29,015 nucleotides of DNA from Chara braunii (GCA_003427395.1 BFEA01000248.1:1539831-1568845), one strand, 5' to 3'; positions 9,411-18,416 are shown, counted from the first letter of the stretch. Numbers and translations: made by a program. The notes: generated by a model from the letters alone, not told the origin.

Positions 9411-10262
9411 TCAGTAATTAACCGGAAGGGGGAAGGGAAGGCGATACGTGTATGAGGGAGGGCGGGGCGGCTCCATCGTAAGTTCGGGTATGAAGTGCCC
9501 AATCGGAGTGAGGTCGTAGGGAAGTTCTTGAAAACGGACAATGCGATGGAAGCGGGGGAATCTCTGGCCACTGCGGGGAAGGGAAGCGAGGTAGTCTGGG
9601 TAAAGGGATACGAGGGTTCGGAGGACGTCTGTGCGGAACCGATCATGGTTCTCGCACGCGGGGAAGGTCCCCGTAACGATGCAGTAAACCTCTATATGGT
9701 TACGGCCTCGCCACGCGGTGCTAAGGAGAAGAACGTGGAGGGAGTAGTCGGGGACAGCACACCGGACGGAGGGGTGGGGGTGGACAGTCAGTTCTAAGCG
9801 GGCGGAGTAGAAATGTCGGAAGGTGGCGATGGGGAAGGGATTACGGGGGTAGACGATGCGATGGAAATACTGATTGAAAGACAGATAGATAAGGGGATGG
9901 TGATATATGGATCGGGGACGAAGGGCTGAGCCCCTCATTGACACGTTGACGAATTGGGGGACGGGGGGAGGCGGAGGGGGACGTGGATCGGGATCGGGAT
10001 CGGCGCCTTGTCGTTGCGGCTCCCAAGGTCGTGGCAGCAAGGTCCCCATGTTCCGGCTTGGGCGGCTCGGGATCCTTGAAAGAATCGTTCGGTGCGGGAT
10101 CGATTCCCAGCCGTTTTCCTTCCGCGATCTCTTTCTTGCGCTGCGCAGCAGCCTCCGGGTTCTCCTCTCGCCGATCCGATCCTGGCACCCACTCGAGCTC
10201 GTCGTGCGTTGGCTCCTGGTTGTCCTCGCTTTCCACTTCTTCGTCGTCTTCCTCCTCCTCAC
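9411..10262 (-). CDS. ORF5 of element A (unknown protein)
   Basis: An open frame of up to 283 codons. The first half overlaps ORF4 in another frame and is probably not coding: it is Arg-rich because it reads the acidic/RS region out of frame. The part after the ORF4 stop (9840 down to 9411) is supported. NPFP...FYSARLELTV, SLHVLLLSTAW, HIEVYC, FRTDVLRTL and SLYPDYLASLP all have counterparts in element B between about 27380 and 27720. I recognise no domain. The true start is undecided. It may lie near 9900, or the product may be made by frameshift or readthrough from ORF4. The stop is TAA at 9413-9411. Confidence 0.5.
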   Translation of the reverse strand: MRRRKTTKKWKARTTRSQRTTSSSGCQDRIGERRTRRLLRSARKRSRKENGWESIPHRTILSRIPSRPSRNMGTLLPRPWEPQRQGADPDPDPRPPPPPPVPQFVNVSMRGSALRPRSIYHHPLIYLSFNQYFHRIVYPRNPFPIATFRHFYSARLELTVHPHPSVRCAVPDYSLHVLLLSTAWRGRNHIEVYCIVTGTFPACENHDRFRTDVLRTLVSLYPDYLASLPRSGQRFPRFHRIVRFQELPYDLTPIGHFIPELTMEPPRPPSYTYRLPFPLPVNY

Positions 10263-11052
10263 TTTGCTCGCCCTCGCTGTACTCGCTATAGGCCTCTTTC
10301 TCTTCCTCCAAAGTCTCCTCTTCTGCGTCTTCTTCTTCTTCTTTTTCTTCCGCCGACTCTTCTTCTGCTTCGCGCTCTTCTTCCTCGTCCTCGGCCAATC
10401 GCGCCGCTGCTTCCCCGGTCTCTCTCCTCAATTCTCCTTCTGATTCCTCTTCGGCCTCCTCTTCTGCTCTCGGCGCTGCCCACTCGGACGTCGTTGGTTG
10501 CCGAAAGAAGCGGGGATTAGTCAGGCTGTGGACGTCCAGGTACTTACTACGGGAAGGAAAACGGTCGTCCACCCAGCGCTCCTCGATACAAGACGACCAC
10601 TGGAGGCTTGGGGCGAGAGTCCTTGAGAGGGTATGTGGCACGGGTTCTTTGTCGCTCTGAGAGACGATGTCGAGGGGGAGTTCGTCGGCCAATCGTGCGA
10701 TCACGATCGTAAGTTCGCGCACGATCTGTAATCGGTTTCCCCGATCCACTGCTCCAAAGATGAATCCTAGAAGATCTCCCACCACGTTGGTCCTCCACGC
10801 CTGAATGACGAGCAACTCCACAATCTCCGACGCGGGTCTCTGATCGCCTTCCCACGTCCAGTTCAGATCCACTCGTAGCAGGCAAAACGAGAGCTCGACG
10901 AATTCTATACGCCACAGCCACCAACGGTCCGGATCAACGATGGGTACTGTCAGTGGCTCCAGACGGAAGGAGAGACGAGGGTAGTGAGAGGATTGCCAGA
11001 AGATGGGCAAGAGGGAGGGAGGAGAGAACGTCGAGATCGGCGCGCGGCTCAT
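9841..11052 (-). CDS. ORF4 of element A: acidic, RS-tailed protein of unknown function
   Basis: A 403-codon intact frame. Residues 1-190 look globular, with a Trp-rich patch (DRWWLWRIEF) and the conserved helix EIVELLVIQAWR. Residues about 195-290 are almost pure Glu/Asp with Ala and Ser. A Pro/Lys/Glu segment follows, then an RS-rich stretch (RRRSRSRSTSPS). The same order is seen in element B. The ATG at 11052 overlaps the ORF3 stop as ATGA, and this junction is conserved in B, which decides the start. It occupies the place where env or accessory ORFs sit in gypsy elements, but I see no signal peptide or transmembrane segment, so an envelope protein is unlikely. Acidic plus RS composition would fit a chromatin- or RNA-binding protein, which is speculation. 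Confidence 0.7.
   Translation of the reverse strand: MSRAPISTFSPPSLLPIFWQSSHYPRLSFRLEPLTVPIVDPDRWWLWRIEFVELSFCLLRVDLNWTWEGDQRPASEIVELLVIQAWRTNVVGDLLGFIFGAVDRGNRLQIVRELTIVIARLADELPLDIVSQSDKEPVPHTLSRTLAPSLQWSSCIEERWVDDRFPSRSKYLDVHSLTNPRFFRQPTTSEWAAPRAEEEAEEESEGELRRETGEAAARLAEDEEEEREAEEESAEEKEEEEDAEEETLEEEKEAYSEYSEGEQSEEEEDDEEVESEDNQEPTHDELEWVPGSDRREENPEAAAQRKKEIAEGKRLGIDPAPNDSFKDPEPPKPEHGDLAATTLGAATTRRRSRSRSTSPSASPRPPIRQRVNEGLSPSSPIHISPSPYLSVFQSVFPSHRLPP
11049..11052 (-). promoter_or_regulatory. ATGA overlap, ORF3 stop / ORF4 start (element A)
   Basis: In sense the bases ATGA give the ORF4 start (ATG 11052-11050) and the ORF3 stop (TGA 11051-11049). Element B has the same overlap at 26291-26294, although the flanking codons differ. 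It suggests coupled termination and reinitiation. Confidence 0.6.
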
Positions 11053-11531
11053 CTGCGTGGTTGGAAGGGGTTAAGTTCCGGGAGGACGGCAGGTGGCTCT
11101 CGTAGCGTCGTGTGCAGCGTGTTGACTTCGATGTCGTCGTTAGGATAGCACTCGTCACCATGCGTTGTGAGCCGTCGATCCCAATCAATGGCCAGATCGC
11201 GACCCCACCGGTACAAGGTGCTTTTGATGGCAGCTTGCCGCGCCGGATCGAAGGCGGTGATGTCGCCGCTGAAGACTACCACGGTAGACACGTGGCTGAT
11301 TCCCGGGGCCGCTCGGCGTTGGAACGTCATTGCCTCGGCCAACACCACTACCTGGGGATCGCTCGTGAATCGGAACTCTTCCGCGCCGCATACACCCGCA
11401 GTGCAGAAGAACTGCGCAAGGCGCATGAAGTCGGGGCTGATCCGCAGATGATGTACTTGGCGGATGGCTGAGATCTTTCCCCGTGGCATCAGCAACTGAT
11501 TACTGAAAGCTCGCTCGGTGGCGAAACTCAT
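11049..11531 (-). CDS. ORF3 of element A (unknown protein)
   Basis: A 160-codon intact frame directly after integrase. It starts MSFATERAF. The chosen ATG (11531-11529) overlaps the integrase stop as ATGA, a junction kept in element B where the protein begins MSFSIDQVI. The open frame extends 13 codons further upstream, but that part encodes no conserved sequence. Shared segments with B include LMxPRG near residue 14, GAEEFRF-like, ISHVSTVVVF-like followed by a D-rich loop, RWGRDLA-like and a C-terminal ELNPF-like block. It appears globular, with no membrane segment. I know no family for it. Its position 3' of pol marks it as an accessory gene. Confidence 0.7.
   Translation of the reverse strand: MSFATERAFSNQLLMPRGKISAIRQVHHLRISPDFMRLAQFFCTAGVCGAEEFRFTSDPQVVVLAEAMTFQRRAAPGISHVSTVVVFSGDITAFDPARQAAIKSTLYRWGRDLAIDWDRRLTTHGDECYPNDDIEVNTLHTTLREPPAVLPELNPFQPRR
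11528..11531 (-). promoter_or_regulatory. ATGA overlap, integrase stop / ORF3 start (element A)
   Basis: ATG (11531-11529) of ORF3 and TGA (11530-11528) of the integrase frame share two bases. The preceding codons read PSPPPSP-stop in A and LTPPPSP-stop in B (25822-25825), so both the overlap and the proline-rich tail before it are conserved. Confidence 0.65.
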
Positions 11532-12887
11532 GGCGATGGCGGGGGTGACGGGGTGGCAGAGAGGGAGCAAGAAAGGGAGGGAGATGGCGGAGAGTCCGAG
11601 CTATCGTCGTCGGCTTCCTCAGAAAGAGAGATCGAGGGAGAGGGAGACGGAGCAGAGGGAAGGAGGCGAAGATAGGACACGTGGCGTGTGATCCGACGAG
11701 TCGATCGACTGCCAGAGACTTCAGGGGCGAGGCGCACGGCGTCCACGCCGTTGGGGCCGAGCTCGATCACGCAATATCGCCCGAAGAATCGTGGCGCTAG
11801 CTTACCCTGGCGAGCACATTTCCTCACCTGCACCACGTCCCCCAATTTGTATTGGGGCCGCGGACCCGCATTCCCATTTCGAGCTTCGTAACTCCGGACC
11901 TGTCAACCCTGGGCTAGATCGGTCATTTTCGGTCACTTGGCCTTGTCCCGAGCCGTGGCCCTGGTGGGCCGTCGGTTTAATGTAGTCTCATCTGGGAGGC
12001 TCGGTATCGAAACACAAGTGACACTATTGGTCCTTAATTGGAAGGGGCTTAGCCCCGTCGATTCGTGGGGCGTTCCGCAATGGACCGCCAGGATGTGATT
12101 GACGATATCGGGCCAAGGTCTCGGATCTCGTGCCGCGATATTTCTTTGCAATGCTGTCTTTATCACCCGGTTAGCGTTTTCGACCAGCCCGTTGGACTGT
12201 GACATGTGAGGCGCAGTGTTCCGTATGGCGACGCCGTGTAGGACCAGACTCCTTAACACTTCTCCCCTGAATTGATTTCCTCCGTATCCTGATGCGTCCC
12301 GAGGAAACGGTTGACATATCGTGCGATTTCCGTGGCTTGCCGCGTGCGACAAGGATACTCTTTGATCCATTTCGAGAAATGGTCGACAAATACCAGTAGG
12401 ACTGAATACTCGCAACTATTAGGGCCAGGGGGCACCATTATGTCGGTGGTGTCCATGCTCACTCTTTGAAATGGCCGTTCAACAACCGTGGGCACTATCG
12501 ATCTTGGCAGCTGAATTGGCGCTTTATCAGCGGCGAAGACTTGACATAGCGGACTCTGTGATTCATACGGCAAAATGAGCCGCAGTTTCCTCGTGGGCTG
12601 TCTTAACCCAGTCATACCGCATGAACGGATGCGGCACTACCATCCAAATCCCACTGCCGTCCGTTTTACGTTTTTCTAATCTACCCTCTTCCCATCGATA
12701 ATCCCGAGCCCCTTTCGTTGGCCCTCCTCCGATCTTCTTTGGTGAAATCCTGGAGGGGATTACCTACTAGGGTGGCAATTAAGGCAATATCCGTCCATAC
12801 TTCAGCCCTTCTAAACTTTCGGGTCTTTTCCAATCCTTCTGACGTGGCATCCAAAAATCGAGTCTCGGTAGGAATCTTGTCGGTCCG

Positions 12888-13049
12888 GCACAAGGGGCAC
12901 AACCATGATCTACTATCGTTTCTGTATTGGATGCACGAACCATGGGCTCGTGCAACACACTGTCGACAATCTATCCAATCCACATACCCCTCCCCGTTAG
13001 GACGCATGGGGACCGAATATACGCGGGAAATAGCTTCACAAAAATAGCA
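12888..13049 (-). other. PHD-type C4HC3 zinc finger in the integrase N terminus (element A)
   Basis: All eight presumed zinc ligands are present: CYFC, then DCRQC, H followed by GSC, and WLCPLC. Spacing is x2-x23-x2-x4-x2-x11-x2, close to the C4HC3 PHD consensus. The aromatic residue usually found two before the His is Ala here. PHD fingers commonly read the histone H3 tail. The retroviral HHCC finger is separate and lies about 100 residues downstream. Confidence 0.7.
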
Positions 13050-13137
13050 AAATTTGTCAGGCAGGGAGAGGAGAGACGAAGAGGAAGGGGGAGAGAGAGG
13101 GGTAGTGAGGTTACCTCCATCACCCATCATCGCTGCT

Positions 13138-15177
13138 TTACTTCTTGCCACGTGGAAGAACTGCCACTTGTCCGTATTTCGGCTCGTTAGTCAAGTCCGG
13201 CTCCTTCCACGGTGTAATTTCCTCACCCTTTGGTACCTTGGCAGGCCAGTGGAGACGTGTCAACCCGTCCTCGTTGCCGTGTCGCTCTTTCTTTCGATGG
13301 ACGATATCGAAGTCGTATTCTTGTAATCGCACCGCCCAACGGCCAATCATGCCCGTGTAGTTGGTAAGTTTCTTCAGCGCCAGCAGAGGTTCGTGATCCG
13401 TTACGAGCCGAAGCTTCTGTCCGTAGAGATACGGATGGAAGTGTTGGATTCCCCAAACTACTGCATAGCACTCACCCTGAGGTGCGGAGTCGTTTCTTCG
13501 TTCGTCCGGTACGGTTCGTGACGCGTACTCGATGACGTGTTCACAACCATCGTTCCCCTTCCGTGCTAAAATAGCGGAAATAGCTTCCGGTTGCCAGTCC
13601 GTGATGAGAATGAACTGTTTCAAGGGGTCCGGTCGAATCAAAATAGGGGCCATTGCCAGAGCGTCCTTGAGAGTTGCAAAAGCCTGCTGGCACTCCGTGT
13701 CACAGCTGAGGGGCTGGTCCTTCCACAACAGATTCATTAGTGGTCGTGCAATCGCGGCAAAGCCCTTGATGAAGCGCCGATAGTACGACGCCAGCCCCAA
13801 GAAGGATCGAACCTGCGTCAGTGACGTGGGAACCGGGGCTTCCTTCACCGCCGCAACGTTTCTCGAATCCGGCCGCAATCCCCCACGTGTCACAACGTAG
13901 CCTAAGAACGAAATTTCCGAGAGAAAAAAATCGTTTTTCTCGAGCGCAATCTTGAACCCAGCATCTCTCAGTGCGCCCAATGTCCACTCGATGTGTTGCG
14001 CATGTCCGTGATAGGTCTTCGAATAGACTAGGATGTCGTCCATGTACACGATCACACAGAAGTTGATCATCCCTTGCGCCAGTCGTGTCTTGTTGACAAA
14101 ATTCTGGAACGTCATGTTCATCGCTCGCTAGAACGTGGCAGGCGCATTGCAAATCCCCATCGGACACCGAACCCACTGCCACGTGCCCTCAAACAACACA
14201 AAGGCCGTTTTTGGTCGATCTTCTTCCCTTACCAGACTATGATGGAAGCCATGTCGAATATCAAACTTGCTGAAATAATTAGTGCACCCAATCGCATCCA
14301 ACAAATCATCAATCCGGGGGAGGGGATACACATCTTTGATCGTGATTTCGTTCAGCTTTCGATAATTAATGCAAATGCGAATCGCCCCGTTTTTCTTTGG
14401 TATTAATACTACGGGGAGTGATTTCCTGTCTTCGTACTCCAACCACTGGCTTCGAACTCCTGAATTCATTCAAGAGCCTTTTTGCGTTCAATCAGAGAAT
14501 ACCGATAGGGTTTGCAATGAATCGGGGAGTGATTTCCTGTCTGAATTTCATGTTGGATTATTAACGACAACCCGATGTCAGTGTCTGACACACTAATCGC
14601 TCCTTGATATTCTGTTAGAATATCCGCGATCACCCGGTGAATTTCATCCGGCACATATTGTGGAACGTGCAGTTCAAAAAGTTGGTCCCAAATCCGAACG
14701 TCAATCTGTTTTGTAGTCGCCTGTTTTGTCAAGTCGGGTGGAGGCGCCGAGATGAATGAATGATCTGATCGCCAGGAGAACACCGTGGCCATCATCTGGG
14801 CATCTTCTTCCCGGATTGCCACGTGTCCTTCCGGCGTAATCCCGTCGCAAACATCGTGCCATGGCACTTCCTTGGTTGCAATCTTTATCCCCAACCCATC
14901 TGTTTCTGCTTCAAAACGCCCAGGGGGTTCCAGAAAGCTGGTTTCCGCCCCCAGGCGTAGCAATCTCACTTCTTTAGCCATTGTTAGTAAAGACCTAGGT
15001 AGTTCCGTAATGTCGCAATAATGTTTTTTTATCGCTATACCTGGCGAGGAGAGGGGTGATCCCTTCGTACAGAGTTTGAGGGGGTTCCAAAGAGTCGACC
15101 ATCCTCGAAATCTGCATGAGGGGCTCTCCCAAGATCATCGCCTTGGTCCTTTGAATTTTTCGGCTGGTCAGTTGCAT
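13138..15177 (-). pseudogene. Pol of element A: reverse transcriptase and RNase H
   Basis: This copies element RNA into DNA. A pre-RT region (15177-14470) contains MQISRMVDSLEPP and later SFLEPPGRF and GHVAIREEDAQMMATVFSW, shared with element B. RT fingers: LIPKKNGAIRICINYRKLN. Palm: FDIRHGFHH and an intact YMDD (14046-14035). Connection: FLGLASYYRRFIKGFA. RNase H: TDWQPEAISAIL, GECYAVVW and TDHEPLLALK, with the expected D, E and D. The tether ends at PRGKK-stop (13138). Defects: a one-base insertion near 15010, a frameshift at about 14470 and a TAG at 14128-14122 (Gln in B). It opens in the +1 frame relative to gag-protease, as in B. Confidence 0.9.
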
Positions 15178-15214
15178 TGTTCTCGCTATCGTTCTGGGCG
15201 GCGGGTAATAAATA

Positions 15215-17371
15215 CTAATAAACGCGTTGTTGTACCAATTTCAAAATTTCCAGATCATCTTCGTCACTGCTTTCCGCATCATCAGTTGATGGCTCCCCTT
15301 TCGCAGGTTCGTCCCAGGAGATCATGCAGAGAGTCCCCCCCATCATCGGCGAAACCCGCGGAACCGCGTTAATAGTAGTGCAAAGGGTCAATCGCATGGG
15401 CACCGCGTAGGGTTTTCCTCCTGTATTTCGGAGGACGATCGATCGTCGTTCGAAGTCCAGGTTTGCTCGTAACGCCATAAGAGCAGGAAGTCTGAAAAGA
15501 ACGTCGTACGTATTAATATCTAGTACTACGACATCCCCAAGCGCGTGTACTTTTCCTAATCGGAAGGCGACATTGGTCATTCTCCCCACAATTTTAATCT
15601 TCTCCTCATCTGCCGAAACGAGCTGATCTTTCTCGGTGAGCATGATCAGGTCATTTTTCCTACCAGCTCTTTCGACCACCCTTAGTGAGATAGCCAACAC
15701 AACTGCTCATGAATCTATTATCGCGTTGTAAGGAATTCCCCAAATTTCAATATCACATTCCGCGGACTTCCATGGAATCGGTTTAATCCGTAAAAAGTGA
15801 TCGTCTTTCATAATTAATCCCACCCGTATTGGGTCCGGAGTGCTTGTTGGGTTTTCTTCCGGCGCGGGGCCCTTGGCTTTGGCACTTGGTGTTCGGGCGA
15901 GGGCAAATCGCTTTCGGTTTGCTTTGCAGTGTTGTAGCATTCGCTCATTGGCTTGCTCGGAGATCAAGAGTAGATGACCGATCGGTAGTGGAATCCGATG
16001 GTCCAAAGCTCGGATAATGTTTAATACATCGATTTCTCCTGTGACAAAAGTGGGTCCTCCCGACTCCATTTCTCCTAAGGACGGTCGCCACTCCGCCACT
16101 TCTTTCGGTTCTGGTGCTGGTCTAATTGTTCCGATCATTCCTAGTCCAGGATATCCCAGCGACACATACTGATCTAGCGGAATTAGCTCAGCAGCCTCTT
16201 CCGTGGTGGCCAAGGCACTTCCCCCACCCTCTACTTCTTCCATCAAGGCTCCGACTCGTCCAGGTCCATTGGCGATGGGGGCCGCAACCATAGGTGCGAC
16301 TCCGATCCGCTGTTGCGGGGGTCGGTGGGGGCAATCACGGGCTAGATGCCCGGGCTGATGACAGGCATAACAAACATTCAGATTGTTCGCAGCTCCTCCG
16401 AGAGCAGGGGCGGGGGCTAATCCTTGTTGCATCGGAGGGGCACGCACCGCAATAGGTCGCATGTTCCTNATCATGGCTTCNAGCCGAGCATTGTGCTCTC
16501 GCTGTTCCTTTTTGCTTTCTTGGATCAAACTNATCNAAGTTTTGGTTAGTTCGAAAATGGCCGCNGATTCGTTTGATCGTANAGGAGCCTCAACNGGCGG
16601 CGGGGGTAATGCCCTGANGGGCGGGGGCATCATAGGAGCAGAGATGCTCGGAGTCTCACTTAGAANTGCTCGTTTGGGGCCTATCTGTTCCATATAGGTG
16701 ACAGGTCCTGATACAAATCCCATGTTTTCAAATTTGTTCTGCAAAGCAACCAGTTCTGCTCTCGCTCGTGCGAGCTCGGTCAAATCTCCGTCTCTAGGGT
16801 AGTCTTCTCCTTCCAGGAAGTTCGCTGTGAACTTCCGTTCCATTTCTTCCGCGGCAGCCATAATTTGTTGTAGCGTATGAGTGATGGGGGAAAACTGCTT
16901 TCACAACTTAGTCCTTATTGTTCGACTGCGGAGTCCGTCAATGAATAGATCCCTCCCTACTTGCTCACCTCGCTCAATTTTTACGAACATCCTGTAGAAC
17001 CGGTTTCGATATTCCGCAACGGATTCGAGCGGTTTTTGCACTCGGTCCTTGATCATGTACAATGCCTGCTCAGGGTGAACGTAATCAAATCGGTTCATGA
17101 AATCTCGTTCGAAGGTCAGGAGATCCACCCATACATAGGTACTATACCAATGATGAGTGTCTCCTCCCATTCGAGCCGGAATGTTGATCTATGATTTGTG
17201 ATCATCGTACTGCTGTGCTCTAAGCGTAGCCAGCCATGCTCCCACGAGACGATGCGCCAGATCTAATAGATAGAGATCTGGTGGCGACATGGGAGCCCGT
17301 GCACGTGAGGCAGGTTGATTAGGTAAATTAGCATTTTGTTGCGGAACCGGATTTTGCACGTTAGCAGCCAT
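15215..17371 (-). pseudogene. Gag-protease polyprotein of element A
   Basis: Capsid/nucleocapsid plus aspartic protease in one frame. The ATG at 17371 (MAANVQN) is the first in frame, but similarity to B continues upstream (TRSR...RAAN), so the real start may be earlier. The retrotransposon gag domain includes TYVWVDLLTFERDF, QKPLESVAEYRNRFYR and LFIDGLRSRTIRTKL. A zinc knuckle CYACHQPGHLARDC (C-x2-C-x4-H-x4-C) lies near 16370. Protease: NAIIDS, then VVLAISL and VGRMTNVAFRLGKVHALG; its catalytic DSG is broken because the Gly codon is TGA. Stops occur at 17189-17191, 16901-16903 and 15707-15709, with no frameshift. Nine isolated N bases lie in 16469-16666. The frame ends at TAA 15217-15215. 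Confidence 0.88.
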
Positions 17372-17513
17372 ATTGGCTGCTCGTTGGTTAGCCGTTCTGC
17401 TTCTGGTGACGATAGGGTCGCGTCTATGCGCGTTCCGAGGGCGAGGTCGCCCACGGTTAGCCAGGTCGCCTAATTAACGTGCTATCAATCCTAAGACCCT
17501 AGCCACGTGTCGG

Positions 17514-17525
17514 GCTCCGATACCA
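17514..17525 (-). promoter_or_regulatory. Primer-binding site of element A (tRNA-iMet-like)
   Basis: In sense TGGTATCGGAGC differs by one base from TGGTATCAGAGC, the initiator-Met tRNA site common in plant retrotransposons. It lies immediately after the 5' LTR remnant and before gag. The LTR end has lost its GCGTCACA, apparently by a deletion between two TTGG copies. Confidence 0.8.
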
Positions 17526-17755
17526 ACCTCACGCCCAGCGCGACTTCCTGATCGGAGTGGGATGTGGGTCTGGAAGTGCAAAAAGGGGTGTGCCAAGGAT
17601 TTTTGGGAAAGTGGGGGAGTCTTAAGGGTATGAATGCAACTAGGCGAATGAGGGATGCGCGCGCAAGGGTCTCATGGTCCGAAGGGGCCGGGACACTGTG
17701 GTCGACGGGTTATGGGGAAATCCCTCCGTGGCGGAGACGGTCCCAAAAAGTTAGG
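17526..17755 (-). repeat. 5' LTR remnant of element A (U5 end only)
   Basis: About 230 bp nearly identical to 6810-7039 of the 3' LTR, with only about ten differences by eye. Similarity stops abruptly at the GG of 17754-17755, where element B LTR sequence begins in the opposite sense. U3, TATA and the leader ORF are missing. Confidence 0.9.
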
Positions 17756-18154
17756 ATTTTCTTTTTGCAATTAGGATTTAAATTAGGAATTTAGGCGCAC
17801 CTCAATTTCTGATGCACAACGCTTCTTGCTTGCACACGACTTGCTGCGTCAGGATCTGCATTCTGATTTTTCCGCGCCTTAATCCTTGCGTGTAACTGTA
17901 ATTCCGGTTTTGGCGGGCATAATTGCAACTGTAATCCTCTCGTTCTTGATATCTTTGTGGCACCCCCGTGCGCGCGTACTTCTTCCTCTGTCCTATTGGC
18001 CTGAACACATGCATGACCGGATCGATGTGTTGAGAGTGGCTACGTCCCCCACGCCGCAGTCTGGCCATGCAAGCGTAGGCACTCCCTTCCTCCTTCTTTC
18101 CCGTACTCATACACGATCTCGGGTATCGCGCGCACACGCATGCATCATGCATGC

Positions 18155-18161
18155 TATAAAT
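18155..18161 (+). promoter_or_regulatory. Putative TATA box of the element B 5' LTR
   Basis: TATAAAT in GCTATAAATTTC, preceded by the repeated CATGCATCATGCATGC motif and followed by a GCGCGATTAACTCCC block that is identical in the 3' LTR. The three-way LTR conservation makes a core promoter likely. Confidence 0.7.
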
Positions 18162-18412
18162 TTCGTAAGCGCGATTAACTCCCTCTCTAAGAACTTTGGA
18201 AGTTAGCGCGGTCGAGAGGATCAGCTAACGAGCGGAAGTTGGCAGGTGAGTAGAGAGTCGGGCAATCCAACGAGCTGATGCTAAGCGTGCGGGGTTGACG
18301 TGGGGCCGCGACGGACTGTGACACACGGGCGAACCTGGCTTGCATGCTTGGATCAAGCGGGGTGACAACTGTGTGTGGGTGTGGGGCGACGGACTGCGCG
18401 CATCGGGGTGAT

Positions 18413-18416
<4 letters not shown>

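Larger units (their letters stand above)
11528..13127 (-). pseudogene. PHD-finger integrase of element A, frameshifted
   Basis: Integrase inserts the cDNA into host chromatin. The ATG at 13127 (MGDGGN) is also present in element B. Domains in order: a Ser/Pro leader; a PHD-type finger (residues 27-80, C-x2-C-x23-C-x2-C-x4-H-x2-C-x11-C-x2-C, with Trp two before the seventh Cys; 12888-13049); a linker with TKEDRRRANERG; an HHCC finger whose HEETAAHF half survives (about 12570-12600); the DDE core (MDTTD at about 12465, SQSNGLVENANR near 12190); and a GPY/F domain GDVVQVRKCARQGKLAPRFF (11842 downward). It is broken by a frameshift near 12718, a stop at HFAV, a deletion removing the Cys pair of HHCC and a deletion removing the second catalytic Asp. 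No chromodomain is seen; the C-terminal tail is Ser/Pro-rich. The DDE and GPY/F assignments are firm. The PHD call rests on spacing. Confidence 0.8.
6799..17755 (-). mobile_element. LTR element A, Ty3/gypsy type, minus strand, defective
   Basis: A complete 3' LTR (6799-9165), an internal region of about 8.3 kb with gag-protease, RT-RNase H, PHD-integrase, ORF3, ORF4 and ORF5, a tRNA-iMet-like primer-binding site (17514-17525), and only about 230 bp of the 5' LTR (17526-17755). The order protease-RT-RNase H-integrase defines Ty3/gypsy. No chromodomain follows the integrase GPY/F domain. The 5' LTR remnant lacks U3 and the TATA box, so A has no promoter of its own at its 5' end. Premature stops, frameshifts and two integrase deletions confirm that it is dead. 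It joins head to head with element B at 17754/17755. Confidence 0.88.

Noticed and set aside
10092-10520. Long plus-strand frames rich in Leu, Pro, Arg and Phe opposite ORF4
   Set aside because: They are the antisense reading of the Glu/Asp-rich tract (GAG/GAA read as CTC/TTC). The sense frame ORF4 is conserved in element B; these are not.
9841-11531. ORF3/ORF4 as an envelope gene (retrovirus-like element)
   Set aside because: No signal peptide, transmembrane helix, furin-type site or fusion peptide can be seen, and the acidic/RS composition does not fit an envelope protein.
12888-13049. Reading the Cys-rich block as the integrase HHCC finger
   Set aside because: The real HHCC (HEETAxHF...CPVC) lies downstream in the same protein and is seen in full in element B, so the upstream C4HC3 block is an additional domain.
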